NCBI GenBank assembly: GCA_913773715.1
Contig: CAJYHD010000206.1
Location: 1-15,700, forward strand
Reading direction: 5' to 3'
DNA: 15,700 bases
Source of the DNA: an uncultured Sphingobium sp.
Lineage (GTDB): Bacteria > Pseudomonadota > Alphaproteobacteria > Sphingomonadales > Sphingomonadaceae
Part shown: piece by piece, positions 8,417-15,700 of the stretch
Layout: each line of letters starts with the position of its first letter
Numbering within the stretch: position 1 is the first letter of the stretch
The notes under the pieces: generated by a model
What the model saw: the letters and a program-made list of their open reading frames with translations, nothing else
Told to the model about the DNA's origin: nothing
Database searches by the model: none
Program-made: the position numbers and the translations under genes

Positions 8417-10149
8417 GGCGCTGTTCTCATCGCGCGAAACACGCGCAGCATATAGTCGAGGTCGAACGGCTCGAGGATATTGAGGCGCGGCGATTCGATG
8501 CTGTGGCTGAAGCTGTGCATCTTCATCTCGCTTCGCTGCTGCTTGCCGCCCATTCCCTTGAAATAGCTGATTGAGCGCGTGCCGTAGAGCAGCACCTGCC
8601 GCGATGCGAGCGACGCGAGGATCGAGGTTTTCTCCGATGCCTTATAGGCTTGGCGCATCGATTCATGCTGGCGGTGGTTCTCGATCAGCCGTTCGCGTTC
8701 GGACGGGCGCAGCTCCTTGATCCGGCCGGGCTTGCGCAGCCCCTCAATATAAGCTTCGAGCCGCGTGACGAGATCATTGAGAATGGCTTGTGATGGATGA
8801 CCCGCAGCCTTGGCCTGTTCAGCGATCCAGTCTCCGACCGACCCCGAGAAGTTGATCAGCAGGGCATCGAACAGCAGTTCGGCGATCGTGCGCTGCGCAG
8901 CGTCGCCGGCGCCGTCGAGCAGGCCGACCACCAGCGACGCGGCAGTGACCGGATGAACGAACAACCAGCCGATCGCCCGGTGGGCAAGCAGCAGCCGCGC
9001 GGGGTCGTCGAGGCGGGCGGCTGCGGAGCGAGAATCGAGGATAAGCGGCGCATCGCCATGATGGTCGCTGACCAGCGCCATGGTAGCGCGGCCAAGGTTG
9101 GTGTCGCACGCCAGCAGCCAGATGATGATGGTTTGAGCGAGTTCGTCGGGCGGTAACTGCAGCAGATGATAGTTTAGGCTGCCGAGCGGCTCGAGGGAGG
9201 TCAGCTCCTCATGCTGTGAGAGCAACGGCGTGATCAGCGCCAGCGCTTCATCGAGGCGGTTCTTGTCGGCGAGCTTGCCCGCCGCCGCGCCAATGTCGCG
9301 GATCGTGCCGCGATTGCCGATCGGAACGCGGTGCATGATCGCGGTCAGGGGCTTTACGATTGCCGGCGGTAGCTCGTCGGCATGGAACATCAGTTCGAGC
9401 GATAGCTGGTGGATCGCATGATCGCCGGTGCGTTCGATATTGGCGTCGATTAGCGCCGCGGCCTTTGCGTGGGTGTCGGGATGAGATTTAGCGATTTCGC
9501 AGATCGCCGCGAGGATATGGCCTAGGCTGTTGTCGTCGGCGCTCGCTGCATGGGCGGCGAGCGCGTTGGTAGCGCGAGTACGGCGGTCGGGATCGGTAAG
9601 ATCGAAAGTGCCGATCGCCTTGGCCGCGGCCGACCGCGCCGGCCCCGCATTGCCGCCGACATAGAGGATCGCCCGGTCGAGCGCCGCATCGGGCTCGGCC
9701 TTGGCCAGCGCCTGCAACGCCAGGAAAACATAGGCGCTGTCGTCACCGTCCTCGGGGTTGATTGTCTCGAAAGTATCGCGAGCGCGGCTGCCCCGTTCGG
9801 CCCAAGTCCGATAGCCGCCATTGGCCATGCCCGAGGCGAGATCCTCGCCGGCGCGCGTCGACAGGGCTTTGACGGCGGCGAGCATGTCCGGGACGCTGGC
9901 GTCGAGCGCCGGGATCAACTCGCTATAGACGTGCATCACCGTGAAGAAGTCGTGCTGGTTGATCGGTGATGTCGCGATTTGCCGCGCGGGTTCCAGCACA
10001 TCGATCGAGCCGTCATTGTGGAGTTTGGCCAAGGTCGCGCGGAAAGCCTTGCCGAGCTCGTCGGTACGGTGACGGCGCAGCCGCTCGACGAAAAGCTCTG
10101 GCAGCGTGCCCGCATTCGCTGCTGCGATGATGTCGTTCTGGTCGCTCAA
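8413..10149 (-). CDS. HEAT/ARM-like helical-repeat protein, partner of the downstream nuclease-like protein
   Basis: 578 aa from a TTG at 10149 (MSDQNDIIAAANAG...), preceded by the purine run GGGGGA. The in-frame alternatives are ATG at 10194 (15 residues longer) and TTG at 10287; I prefer 10149 because the stretch upstream of it has poor codon use in this frame and better codon use in another. Residues about 20-430 are a succession of amphipathic Ala/Leu-rich helices spaced 35-40 residues apart (for example around ALAKAEPDAALDRAI and ALAAHAASADDNSLG), typical of a HEAT or ARM solenoid; no catalytic motif is visible. The C-terminal 80 residues change character: a basic region, then KMHSFSHSIESPR and FDLDYMLRVFRAM, which look like a short conserved docking module. 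Its stop overlaps the start of the next gene by four bases. Probable role: scaffold, sensor or inhibitor for the nuclease-like protein. No signal peptide or membrane segments, so cytoplasmic. The family is not identified. Confidence 0.75.
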   Translation of the reverse strand: MSDQNDIIAAANAGTLPELFVERLRRHRTDELGKAFRATLAKLHNDGSIDVLEPARQIATSPINQHDFFTVMHVYSELIPALDASVPDMLAAVKALSTRAGEDLASGMANGGYRTWAERGSRARDTFETINPEDGDDSAYVFLALQALAKAEPDAALDRAILYVGGNAGPARSAAAKAIGTFDLTDPDRRTRATNALAAHAASADDNSLGHILAAICEIAKSHPDTHAKAAALIDANIERTGDHAIHQLSLELMFHADELPPAIVKPLTAIMHRVPIGNRGTIRDIGAAAGKLADKNRLDEALALITPLLSQHEELTSLEPLGSLNYHLLQLPPDELAQTIIIWLLACDTNLGRATMALVSDHHGDAPLILDSRSAAARLDDPARLLLAHRAIGWLFVHPVTAASLVVGLLDGAGDAAQRTIAELLFDALLINFSGSVGDWIAEQAKAAGHPSQAILNDLVTRLEAYIEGLRKPGRIKELRPSERERLIENHRQHESMRQAYKASEKTSILASLASRQVLLYGTRSISYFKGMGGKQQRSEMKMHSFSHSIESPRLNILEPFDLDYMLRVFRAMRTAP

Positions 10150-10296
10150 TCGTCCCCCATCGGCGGCGCCTGGATCAGGCCGCAGTTCCTGCATAGGCGA
10201 AGTTTGGCGCCAGTTCATCCATTTGGTGCGCGACAACACACTCGCTCTGGACCGGTCCCCCTTTGCCGGAATGGTAAATCCACTCAATGTGCGTCG
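10150..10296 (-). other. Spacer with a second, better-coded open frame
   Basis: Between the small unknown ORF and the helical-repeat gene. The frame shared by both neighbours is open here but poorly coded (AGA, AGT, ACA and GGA codons). A different minus-strand frame, ending in TGA at 10175-10177, reads ...THIEWIYHSGKGG... to MDELAPNFAYAGTAA with more plausible codons and an ATG at 10222. A perfect 10-bp palindrome GGACCGGTCC lies at 10249-10258. It could be a decayed insertion-sequence end, a short peptide gene, or a frameshifted tail of the ORF ending at 10297. I cannot decide. Confidence 0.35.
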
Positions 10297-10701
10297 CTAG
10301 ACGATGCCGTCGAGCAATGGGCCATCGGGTTGATAGTTTGGCCGCTGGAAAGCGGCGATCAGCCAGTCAAGGATAGGATCATCCAGCAGGCCGGCAATGA
10401 ATACTGAACGCCAGTTGTTCCTGCTGCCATGGGTATCGTCCTGGCGGTCAAGCTCGAGCGTCAGAACGTCATCGAGATCCTGGCGGGTGGCAGGCGCATT
10501 GCGCAGCTCGGCCGCCGCGAGGCTCGGGCGTCGCAGCATGCCCATCCAGCTTGCCTTGAGATAGCGCATGATCGACGTGCGTTCGACGATGTTGGCCATG
10601 TGGAACCGCACCGCCGTGTAGTTGGGATCAACGGCGTCGAGGAGCGAGCGCAGCGTGATGCGCGGAACTTTGCCAGGATCTTCGAACCGCGCGACGATCA
10701 A
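10297..10701 (-). CDS. Small unknown protein, possibly a broken gene
   Basis: 134 aa from a TTG at 10701, preceded by GGGGGAG at short spacing. Codon use is like the neighbouring genes, so the frame was or is translated. The protein is helical and soluble (ITLRSLLDAVDP, SIMRYLKASWMGMLRR, DDVLTLELDRQDD, LLDDPILDWLIAAF) with no motif I recognise. Good coding character continues upstream of the TTG through PFASTQSATPSILGER to an in-frame TAG at 10750-10752, and beyond that TAG the same frame again looks coding back to a GTG at 10842 that overlaps the 3' end of the 1310-aa gene. One explanation is a gene of about 181 codons interrupted by an amber mutation; another is that the TTG is the true start. 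It ends in a second TAG at 10297-10299, in the same frame as the following helical-repeat gene. It lies 104 bp downstream of the 1310-aa gene, so co-transcription is likely. Confidence 0.5.
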   Translation of the reverse strand: MIVARFEDPGKVPRITLRSLLDAVDPNYTAVRFHMANIVERTSIMRYLKASWMGMLRRPSLAAAELRNAPATRQDLDDVLTLELDRQDDTHGSRNNWRSVFIAGLLDDPILDWLIAAFQRPNYQPDGPLLDGIV

Positions 10702-10805
10702 CCGCTCCCCCAGGATAGATGGCGTCGCCGACTGGGTGCTGGCGAACGGCTACTGACCGACGATCGCGGCAATCGCTTCCCGATCGTCGATGACGATCGT
10801 TCCTG

Positions 10806-13800
10806 TCAGCAGTAGCCCGGAAGAAAGTGGCCCCGCGCCCACCCGCGAACGTATTCCTGCAGCCCGGGGATATTGGAGGCAAAGCTCTCCACGACCCCGA
10901 TAAGTCGCCGCCAGTCGTCACGCTGACCGATAAGGCGCTCGAGGATGAGCCCAGTCGCCGGCTCGCGGACGGGCTGTACGCTGTTCGTGGACCAGAGCTG
11001 GCCGATCGCCTCGCATGCTGCCTTCAGGTGTGACAGCGGCTCGGCTTCACGCCCGCCGAGGCGGCCTGCCAGCGCCCTAGCGCGCTCGCCAATTCGACCG
11101 CTCTGGAGGCAGTCCTGCTCGATGCCCAGCGCAATCATGCCACCGGAAATGCCAAGGTGAGTCTGGCCGGAGCGGATCATGTCGACGGTGTGCTGCGTGA
11201 AGTCGGCAGATGTGATGAAGCCGCGGGCATTCGCCTCCGACAGGACCGCGTGTAGCCAAGCGGACAGCTTGCCGCCGCCCGCAGCGTACATACCGCGCAG
11301 CGCCAGATCATCGCAGACGAGCAGGCTCCTACTCGTGAGCGCGAGGGCCACGGCGTCGAGCATGTCGGTGCGGCCCGACTGGATTAGGTCGCGGAAGGCA
11401 TTCGGAAGGTCGTCGCCCATGACCAGAGGACGCGAGGCGTCGTTGTCGCCGATCCAGGCGATGGCGGCCGAGAGGTCCTCTCGCAACTCCTTCATCCTCT
11501 CCGCGGGCGTCTCGGTGTGGAGGATACGTCCGTCCTCGAGGTAGGAGAGCGACGAGTGGCTGCCGTCCTCCATGAGTGACTGCGCGTCGAGCCGGGCGTC
11601 GAGACGGTCAACGACGCTGCGGGGCACGGCGATGGGGCCGCAAATCTCCGCGACAACGCCAAGGACGCCAAGCCGCCATGCCATCCAGAAGGACAAGAGG
11701 TCGAGCACGCATCCGCTACGTCCGTTCGCGCGGATCGCGGCCTGCGCGGTCTCCCGTTCAGATTCGGTGCCGGCTGCTACCTTAAGCGGAATGCCCTGCT
11801 CGGCGAGGCCCACGGCGACGTCGATCGTGTCCATGTGAAGGCGGGTCGCGAGCAGGTCGATGGGCATGCCGCTGATGACGTGGCGCTCCTGCTCGGCAAG
11901 TACCCAGTCCCGCCGGTCCTTCAGCTGCGTGATGACCTCGTCTAGGCCGGTGGGGCTTTCGGGATCGACTGTCATTGACTTCAGCCCGAACACGTCTGGG
12001 AAGCGCTCCTCGTACTTAGCGATGACGTAGTGGAAGCGCGCTACGATCTTGTGGCGTAGCTTGATGATCCGGGCCGATCTGCCGTCGGGCGCTGTGAACT
12101 CGTCGTCGACGCGAAGACCCCAGGCGGCCTTCACTAGTGGATGTTCGGGCTCCCATGAAGCGTGATCTAGCGCGCGCAGCTCTTTGTCAGGTTCGACAAC
12201 GAGGAACGCGGTCGAACCATCTGCGTATTCGATGTCGATGGCGACGTCGGTGCCGACTGCGTTCGGGAACCAGTTGGCCGGCCTGCCGGTGTCCTGGGAG
12301 CCCTCCCTGATCGTCATGGAGGTGAGCGTCATCCATGCTCGCGGCCGGTCTCGCTGCTGGAGGAAAAGGCGGTAGGCGAACCTCGCCGCCCGATCGTGGT
12401 GGCCGAAGTGGTGGAGGAGGCGGGCGACGCGATAGGGATCGCGTCCGCCGGCCCAGGGGAGGTCCTCAATCGGAGTTTCGAGCGTCTCCAGCACGGCTTT
12501 CGAGCGACCTAGCCGGAGCAGCGTCTCGATCCGCATCAGGATTGCCTTGGGCAGGTCGGGCCGGATCTCCAGCATGCGATCGAGATCCACGAGGCAGCGG
12601 TCGAGGTCGCCGACATTCCAAGAGTGACGCGCGTCGAGCCAGAGCATGTCGGGGTGTTCGCGCACCACCGCCGCCGCGCGCGCCAGCCCGGCGCGGAATG
12701 CGCCATCGCGCCGTGCCTCGGCGAGCGCGGTCAGATACATGAAAGTGACCGGGCGGGGGCTGTCGAGGTCGGCAAGTCCCTCGATCAGGTCAGCGGCACG
12801 GGCTTCCATCCCGTTCTCCAGCATGGCCTCGGCAACGAGCATGCGATCGATCGGCTCGGGATCGTCACCAAGGTCGTTCGCGATGCCGATCAGGCGCTCG
12901 CGCGTATCCTCCTGTGCAGCGCCGGATTGAATCGACGCCTGGACCTCCAGCAACTTGGCCGCAACTACGTCCTCTGGGCGGGCGAGCATGTCGTCGAGGA
13001 CAGATCGAAGCGCGACTTCGTCCTTCGCCGCGATCGCCATCTCTGCGACGAGCCTGCGCCGCATCCCTGAGACACGTTCGTCGCCCTGATCCTTCATCGC
13101 CTGGAGCGCCGCAAGCCGTTCGGCGGGCGTGCCGGTGCGGGAGAATTGGACCTTCATGAGGAGCGTCTCGGGTTCCCTGCCCGGTTCCAGCACCTCGACC
13201 GCCTCGTCGCGCCTGCCGCGATCGATAAGCGTCATTGCGAGCAGTCTCATCAACTGGTCCTCGCCGGGCATCGCCTTCAGACCGTCGCGCAGCAGCGCCT
13301 CGGCATCGTCGCGCCGGTTGGCCATCCGCAGCAGCAGTGCCGCGTTGCTGACGTGGGCCATGAGGTCGTGCCGGTCAGCGTAGGCGACGTCGAGACAGTG
13401 CCTCGCGTAGGCGAGCATGTACGTGGCCGCCTTATCGACCTGGATGTCGCTGACGGTGTCGCGGCCGCCGACCACATGCACCCTGCTATCGACGGCGATT
13501 GAGAGGATGGCCAGCGCCTTCAGTCGGGCGACGTCATCAAACTCGCTGTCGCCGTCCTCGAGCGCTAGCACGCGCGTCTCCCAGCCCGGCAGCCATCGCT
13601 TGCGCAGGAAGTCGGCGATGGCGATCTCGGCGGTACGGTTGCCGCGCAACCCTTCCGGTACGAGCGTCTCGGGATTGCCCTGCCACTCGGAGCGCGACGC
13701 GGCCTGGAGCATGGCGCTGACGGCGAACTCGGTCCTGTCGGGACGCGCGAGCACAGCTCGGGCAATCTCCATGCCCTCCTCGGGTCTGCCCTGGATGGTC

Positions 13801-14738
13801 CGCGCGAGGGAGAGGTTCGCCAGCGCGTCGGGATCGTCGGGCCGCAGCAGATGGGCGCGCTCGTAGGCCTCGGCTGCTTCAACCTCGCGTCCCCGGTCCA
13901 TGAGCGCGGCAGCGATGTTGGTCTCGATCCGGTAGCGCGCCCAAGGCGCGTTGGTTGCTTCGGGTCCGTCACGCAGCGCCACTAGTCGCCTCTCGGCCAC
14001 CGCACCTTGGCCTTCGCGCACGAGGTCGCGCAGCAGGTCGATGCGGGCATGGAGCGCCGGATCCTCGTTGCCGATGCTCCCCGGACCGGCGGGCGCGGTG
14101 GGCGCAGGCGGGGTGGGGACGATGCCGCGCCGCAAGAACTCGTCGGCCATGTGGGCGATTAAGCCGTCGACGCTCATCGTGCCGCCGTCGGAGATCTGAA
14201 CCGGAAGCGTGGTCGCCACCGAGGACGGGACGAAGGCATTGTAGGCGGGCTCGTGTAATCCGATGAGCAGCTGGAGCTGGTCCCAGCCGTACAGGTGCAC
14301 GGTCACCTCGTGCCCTTCCGCGCGCAGTTCGCGTTCGACCGCCTTCGCCGCCTGTTCAGCCTTCGTATCGTTGGGGGCGGTGGTAGCGAAGATGATCTCC
14401 TTAACACCGAAGGGGAGCGCCACGGCCGCGCGGCAGTCGGCGAGTATCTTCGCGTGCTTCAGACTTTTGGTGACAAGGCGGCACTGGATGCCGACCGGAT
14501 GCGCCGGGTTGCAGTCGCGGTGGCCGAGGATGTCGATCCCGCCCTGGTCCTGCCCGTTGCGCCCGTACTCCTTGGCGTTCGGATCCCGCAGTTCCTCGCG
14601 GAACAGCACGACGCAATAGCGCTGAAAGGCACCCCAGTCCTTGGGCTTGGCAATCTCGATCGCCAGGCGCTGCCCGACCGGCACGCCAGTGGACGCAAAG
14701 CTGTGTTTCCGATCGGTCTTTGAGGTGGATGCCGCCAT
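10806..14738 (-). CDS. Mrr-like nuclease / TPR / GreA-B C-terminal-like / PIN multidomain conflict protein
   Basis: 1310 aa. (1) Residues about 30-160: Mrr-like restriction-endonuclease fold, with YGRNGQDQGGIDI (D69), VGIQCR at 82-87 where relatives end QCK, and IIFATTAPNDTKAEQA. (2) About 235-800: TPR-type helical repeats, clearest at 268-345 (NIAAALMDRG..EAAEAYERAHLLRP) and near 470-540. (3) About 820-915: resembles the GreA/GreB C-terminal FKBP-like domain (HPLVKAAWGLRVDDEF, then RSARIIKLRHKIV), the part that docks on RNA polymerase. (4) About 1005-1165: PIN-type RNase signature, VLDLLSF with D near 1012, then DMLDAVALALTSRSLLVCDDLALR near 1120-1150. The TPR-GreABC-PIN order corresponds, as I recall, to a predicted conflict system with its own PIN family; the nuclease front end is an added module. 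Inferred role: sense infection through the TPRs, dock on transcription complexes and cut RNA. I chose ATG 14738 because a strong promoter ends six bases before it and recognisable sequence starts soon after; ATG 14840 would add 34 residues. First gene of the minus-strand set. Confidence 0.85.
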   Translation of the reverse strand: MAASTSKTDRKHSFASTGVPVGQRLAIEIAKPKDWGAFQRYCVVLFREELRDPNAKEYGRNGQDQGGIDILGHRDCNPAHPVGIQCRLVTKSLKHAKILADCRAAVALPFGVKEIIFATTAPNDTKAEQAAKAVERELRAEGHEVTVHLYGWDQLQLLIGLHEPAYNAFVPSSVATTLPVQISDGGTMSVDGLIAHMADEFLRRGIVPTPPAPTAPAGPGSIGNEDPALHARIDLLRDLVREGQGAVAERRLVALRDGPEATNAPWARYRIETNIAAALMDRGREVEAAEAYERAHLLRPDDPDALANLSLARTIQGRPEEGMEIARAVLARPDRTEFAVSAMLQAASRSEWQGNPETLVPEGLRGNRTAEIAIADFLRKRWLPGWETRVLALEDGDSEFDDVARLKALAILSIAVDSRVHVVGGRDTVSDIQVDKAATYMLAYARHCLDVAYADRHDLMAHVSNAALLLRMANRRDDAEALLRDGLKAMPGEDQLMRLLAMTLIDRGRRDEAVEVLEPGREPETLLMKVQFSRTGTPAERLAALQAMKDQGDERVSGMRRRLVAEMAIAAKDEVALRSVLDDMLARPEDVVAAKLLEVQASIQSGAAQEDTRERLIGIANDLGDDPEPIDRMLVAEAMLENGMEARAADLIEGLADLDSPRPVTFMYLTALAEARRDGAFRAGLARAAAVVREHPDMLWLDARHSWNVGDLDRCLVDLDRMLEIRPDLPKAILMRIETLLRLGRSKAVLETLETPIEDLPWAGGRDPYRVARLLHHFGHHDRAARFAYRLFLQQRDRPRAWMTLTSMTIREGSQDTGRPANWFPNAVGTDVAIDIEYADGSTAFLVVEPDKELRALDHASWEPEHPLVKAAWGLRVDDEFTAPDGRSARIIKLRHKIVARFHYVIAKYEERFPDVFGLKSMTVDPESPTGLDEVITQLKDRRDWVLAEQERHVISGMPIDLLATRLHMDTIDVAVGLAEQGIPLKVAAGTESERETAQAAIRANGRSGCVLDLLSFWMAWRLGVLGVVAEICGPIAVPRSVVDRLDARLDAQSLMEDGSHSSLSYLEDGRILHTETPAERMKELREDLSAAIAWIGDNDASRPLVMGDDLPNAFRDLIQSGRTDMLDAVALALTSRSLLVCDDLALRGMYAAGGGKLSAWLHAVLSEANARGFITSADFTQHTVDMIRSGQTHLGISGGMIALGIEQDCLQSGRIGERARALAGRLGGREAEPLSHLKAACEAIGQLWSTNSVQPVREPATGLILERLIGQRDDWRRLIGVVESFASNIPGLQEYVRGWARGHFLPGYC

Positions 14739-14773
14739 GGGTTTATCATAGAGAACAGGTCGTGAACTTCCAA
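14739..14773 (-). promoter_or_regulatory. Sigma70-type promoter giving a leaderless start for the 1310-aa gene
   Basis: On the minus strand, TTGGAA (14773-14768) and TATGAT (14750-14745) are separated by exactly 17 bp; the -10 matches five of six consensus bases and the -35 four of six. The -10 ends six bases before the ATG at 14738, so transcription would begin at or within a base or two of the start codon, and no Shine-Dalgarno site is needed or visible. This decides the start I chose. It is a prediction from consensus only. Confidence 0.55.
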
Positions 14774-15065
14774 CCGGTTCGATGTCACCAATGGTTCGCC
14801 GCCGGCTGAGCGAGCCGATGCCCGCTCCATAGGCCTTCATCGCCTCGTCGGCAGAGCTTCGCGATAGCGGATTCCTGACGCTGAGAACCAGCGGGTCGAG
14901 TTCAATTAGGCGATAGTCCTTGGTACGCAGATGGAATGGACCGGTGTCATTAGAAATGCTCTCCGGGCAAGCTCGTCGTCAGCTCGATCGCTCGTCTGAT
15001 GGCCGCATACCGGCGCAGGATGTGTTAGCGGAGCTGAAAAGTCACCCTCGCTAGGGTCGGGATAG
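14774..15065. other. Spacer with an unexplained open frame upstream of the multidomain gene
   Basis: The reading frame of the 1310-aa gene stays open upstream of its ATG for 80 codons, to a TGA at 14979-14981, and part of this looks coding (for example YRLIELDPLVLSVRNPLSR and DEAMKAYGAGIGSLSRR). It has an ATG at 14840 but no useful Shine-Dalgarno site. A 24-codon tail in another minus frame (15024-14950, ending SLPGEHF then TAA) also has a coding flavour but no start. These could be remains of a gene displaced when the cluster arrived. Nothing else is identifiable before the LysR fragment. Confidence 0.35.
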
Positions 15066-15509
15066 GCTCGTGTTCATCGAACGCAGATCGCCTATCAGGA
15101 GATCGGCAGGGAAGACCTGCGCGCCGTGGCCGCACCCGCCATAGCCGAGCGGATTGCGCGCATGCCGTTGAGTGAAGCGCTCAATACGGTGCCCAATCTT
15201 GCTTATGACCTCGACCGGCCACTGGTACGCAATTGGCTGGAGGCGAACCAAATCGAGGTCACCCGGCTTCCGGCCCTGACCGCACCGGATCTGCGGGTCC
15301 TGCGCTCTGGCCTATGCGCGGGATTGGGCTGGACGGTCCTACCCGGCTATCTCACCAGGGCCGAGCGGACGGCCTGCACCCTTGTCGAAATTGCAGCGCC
15401 TGTCCGCGTACCCACCAACGCATACTATCTCGTCTGGGCCAAATCCTCTTTGCGCCACCCCCGCGTTGCCTTGGCGCGCGATGCGCTGATCGGAGCATTG
15501 CGGGCATGA
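15066..15509 (+). pseudogene. LysR-family regulator, C-terminal fragment lacking the DNA-binding domain
   Basis: The open frame from just after a TAG (15063-15065) to TGA at 15507-15509 encodes about 147 residues that read as the second half of a LysR substrate-binding domain: a strand and helix with AYDLDRPLVRNWLEANQIEV, then APDLRVLRSGLCAGLGWTVLPGYL, which is the characteristic dRaV..a..aGlGitvLP.yL region, and finally a typical tail (NAYYLVWAKSSLRHPRVALARDALIGAL). The winged-helix DNA-binding domain and the first half of the effector domain, about 170 residues, are missing, and the sequence before the TAG carries no LysR signal. A GTG at 15126 could start translation, but the product could not bind DNA. 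I read it as a remnant truncated at its 5' end, probably marking the right edge of an insertion or rearrangement. Confidence 0.75.
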
Positions 15510-15700
15510 GCGGTAAGGCCGACTGGTCCCGGAGCGCTCGATACACTGAGAGGAACGATTGAACAGTTCCTGAAAGCGGAAAGAGGGACGCGAATGGCCG
15601 ACTGTGGTCATCCCGCCAACATCGATCGAGCCGATGCTAAGCGGAAAGGGATCTTCAATCGCCAGCCGCACGGATACCGATACTGCCCCCAGGTATTTCA
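15510..15700. other. Gene-free tail
   Basis: No supported gene. It contains GCGGAAAGAG and GCGGAAAGGG, 9-10-mers like those in degenerate alphaproteobacterial intergenic repeats, and TGGTCATCCC, which also occurs at about 612-621 in the left spacer. A minus-strand frame across 15671-15339 is mostly antisense to the LysR fragment. Confidence 0.35.

Noticed and set aside
15339..15671. 110-codon minus-strand frame at the right edge
   Set aside because: More than half is antisense to the LysR fragment and the rest lies in repeat-like spacer; no start signal or family resemblance.
1..15700. CRISPR arrays, tRNA or rRNA genes, complete insertion sequences, integrases
   Set aside because: I looked for regular direct repeats, tRNA-like arms and transposase/integrase motifs and saw none; distant or decayed elements could be missed without a search.

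Overview
The window looks like an accessory, defence-island type segment from a GC-rich alphaproteobacterium. Codon third positions are strongly G/C, RGTAT-type rare codons are avoided in the main genes, and the short spacers carry imperfect motifs around AACGTCCGCTTT / GAACGTCTG that remind me of the degenerate intergenic repeats of sphingomonads and relatives. The taxonomic guess is from memory and style only; no rRNA or other marker is present.

Layout. Left edge: the 5' part of a minus-strand SEC-C zinc-motif gene runs off the window (1-332). A spacer of about 400 bp without a credible gene follows. The plus strand then carries one very large gene (741-6287, 1848 aa): an N-terminal GHKL/Hsp90-type ATPase fold of the sacsin / NO VEIN kind and a C-terminal NO VEIN-type (DUF3883) domain with a complete D-x12-E-V-K nuclease signature. 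After a 308-bp convergent spacer with interleaved inverted repeats, everything back to about 14740 is on the minus strand. Read in its direction of transcription it holds: a 1310-aa protein with an Mrr-like nuclease N-terminus, TPR repeats, a GreA/GreB C-terminal-like domain and a C-terminal PIN RNase domain (14738-10806); a small unknown ORF whose frame is flanked by amber codons (10701-10297); a helical-repeat protein (10149-8413); and, overlapping it by four bases (ATGA), a protein with a PD-(D/E)XK-like N-terminus (8416-6596). Right edge: about 300 bp with an open frame but no clear gene, then a 5'-truncated LysR regulator fragment (15066-15509) and a gene-free tail.

How it may work. Three proteins carry different versions of the restriction-endonuclease fold: intact in the NO VEIN-like protein, QCR in the TPR-GreABC-PIN protein, SVK in the 606-aa protein. 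Each is attached to a switch or scaffold (ATPase, TPR, HEAT-like partner). The TPR/GreABC/PIN protein matches an arrangement predicted computationally to act in bacterial conflict, probably by cutting RNA at transcribing polymerase. The HEAT-like and nuclease-like pair are tightly coupled and probably form one complex. I infer a composite anti-phage or anti-plasmid locus bounded by broken genes; none of the activities is demonstrated by sequence alone. A good sigma70-type promoter (TTGGAA-17-TATGAT) sits immediately before the ATG of the 1310-aa gene, implying a leaderless or nearly leaderless message for the minus-strand set.
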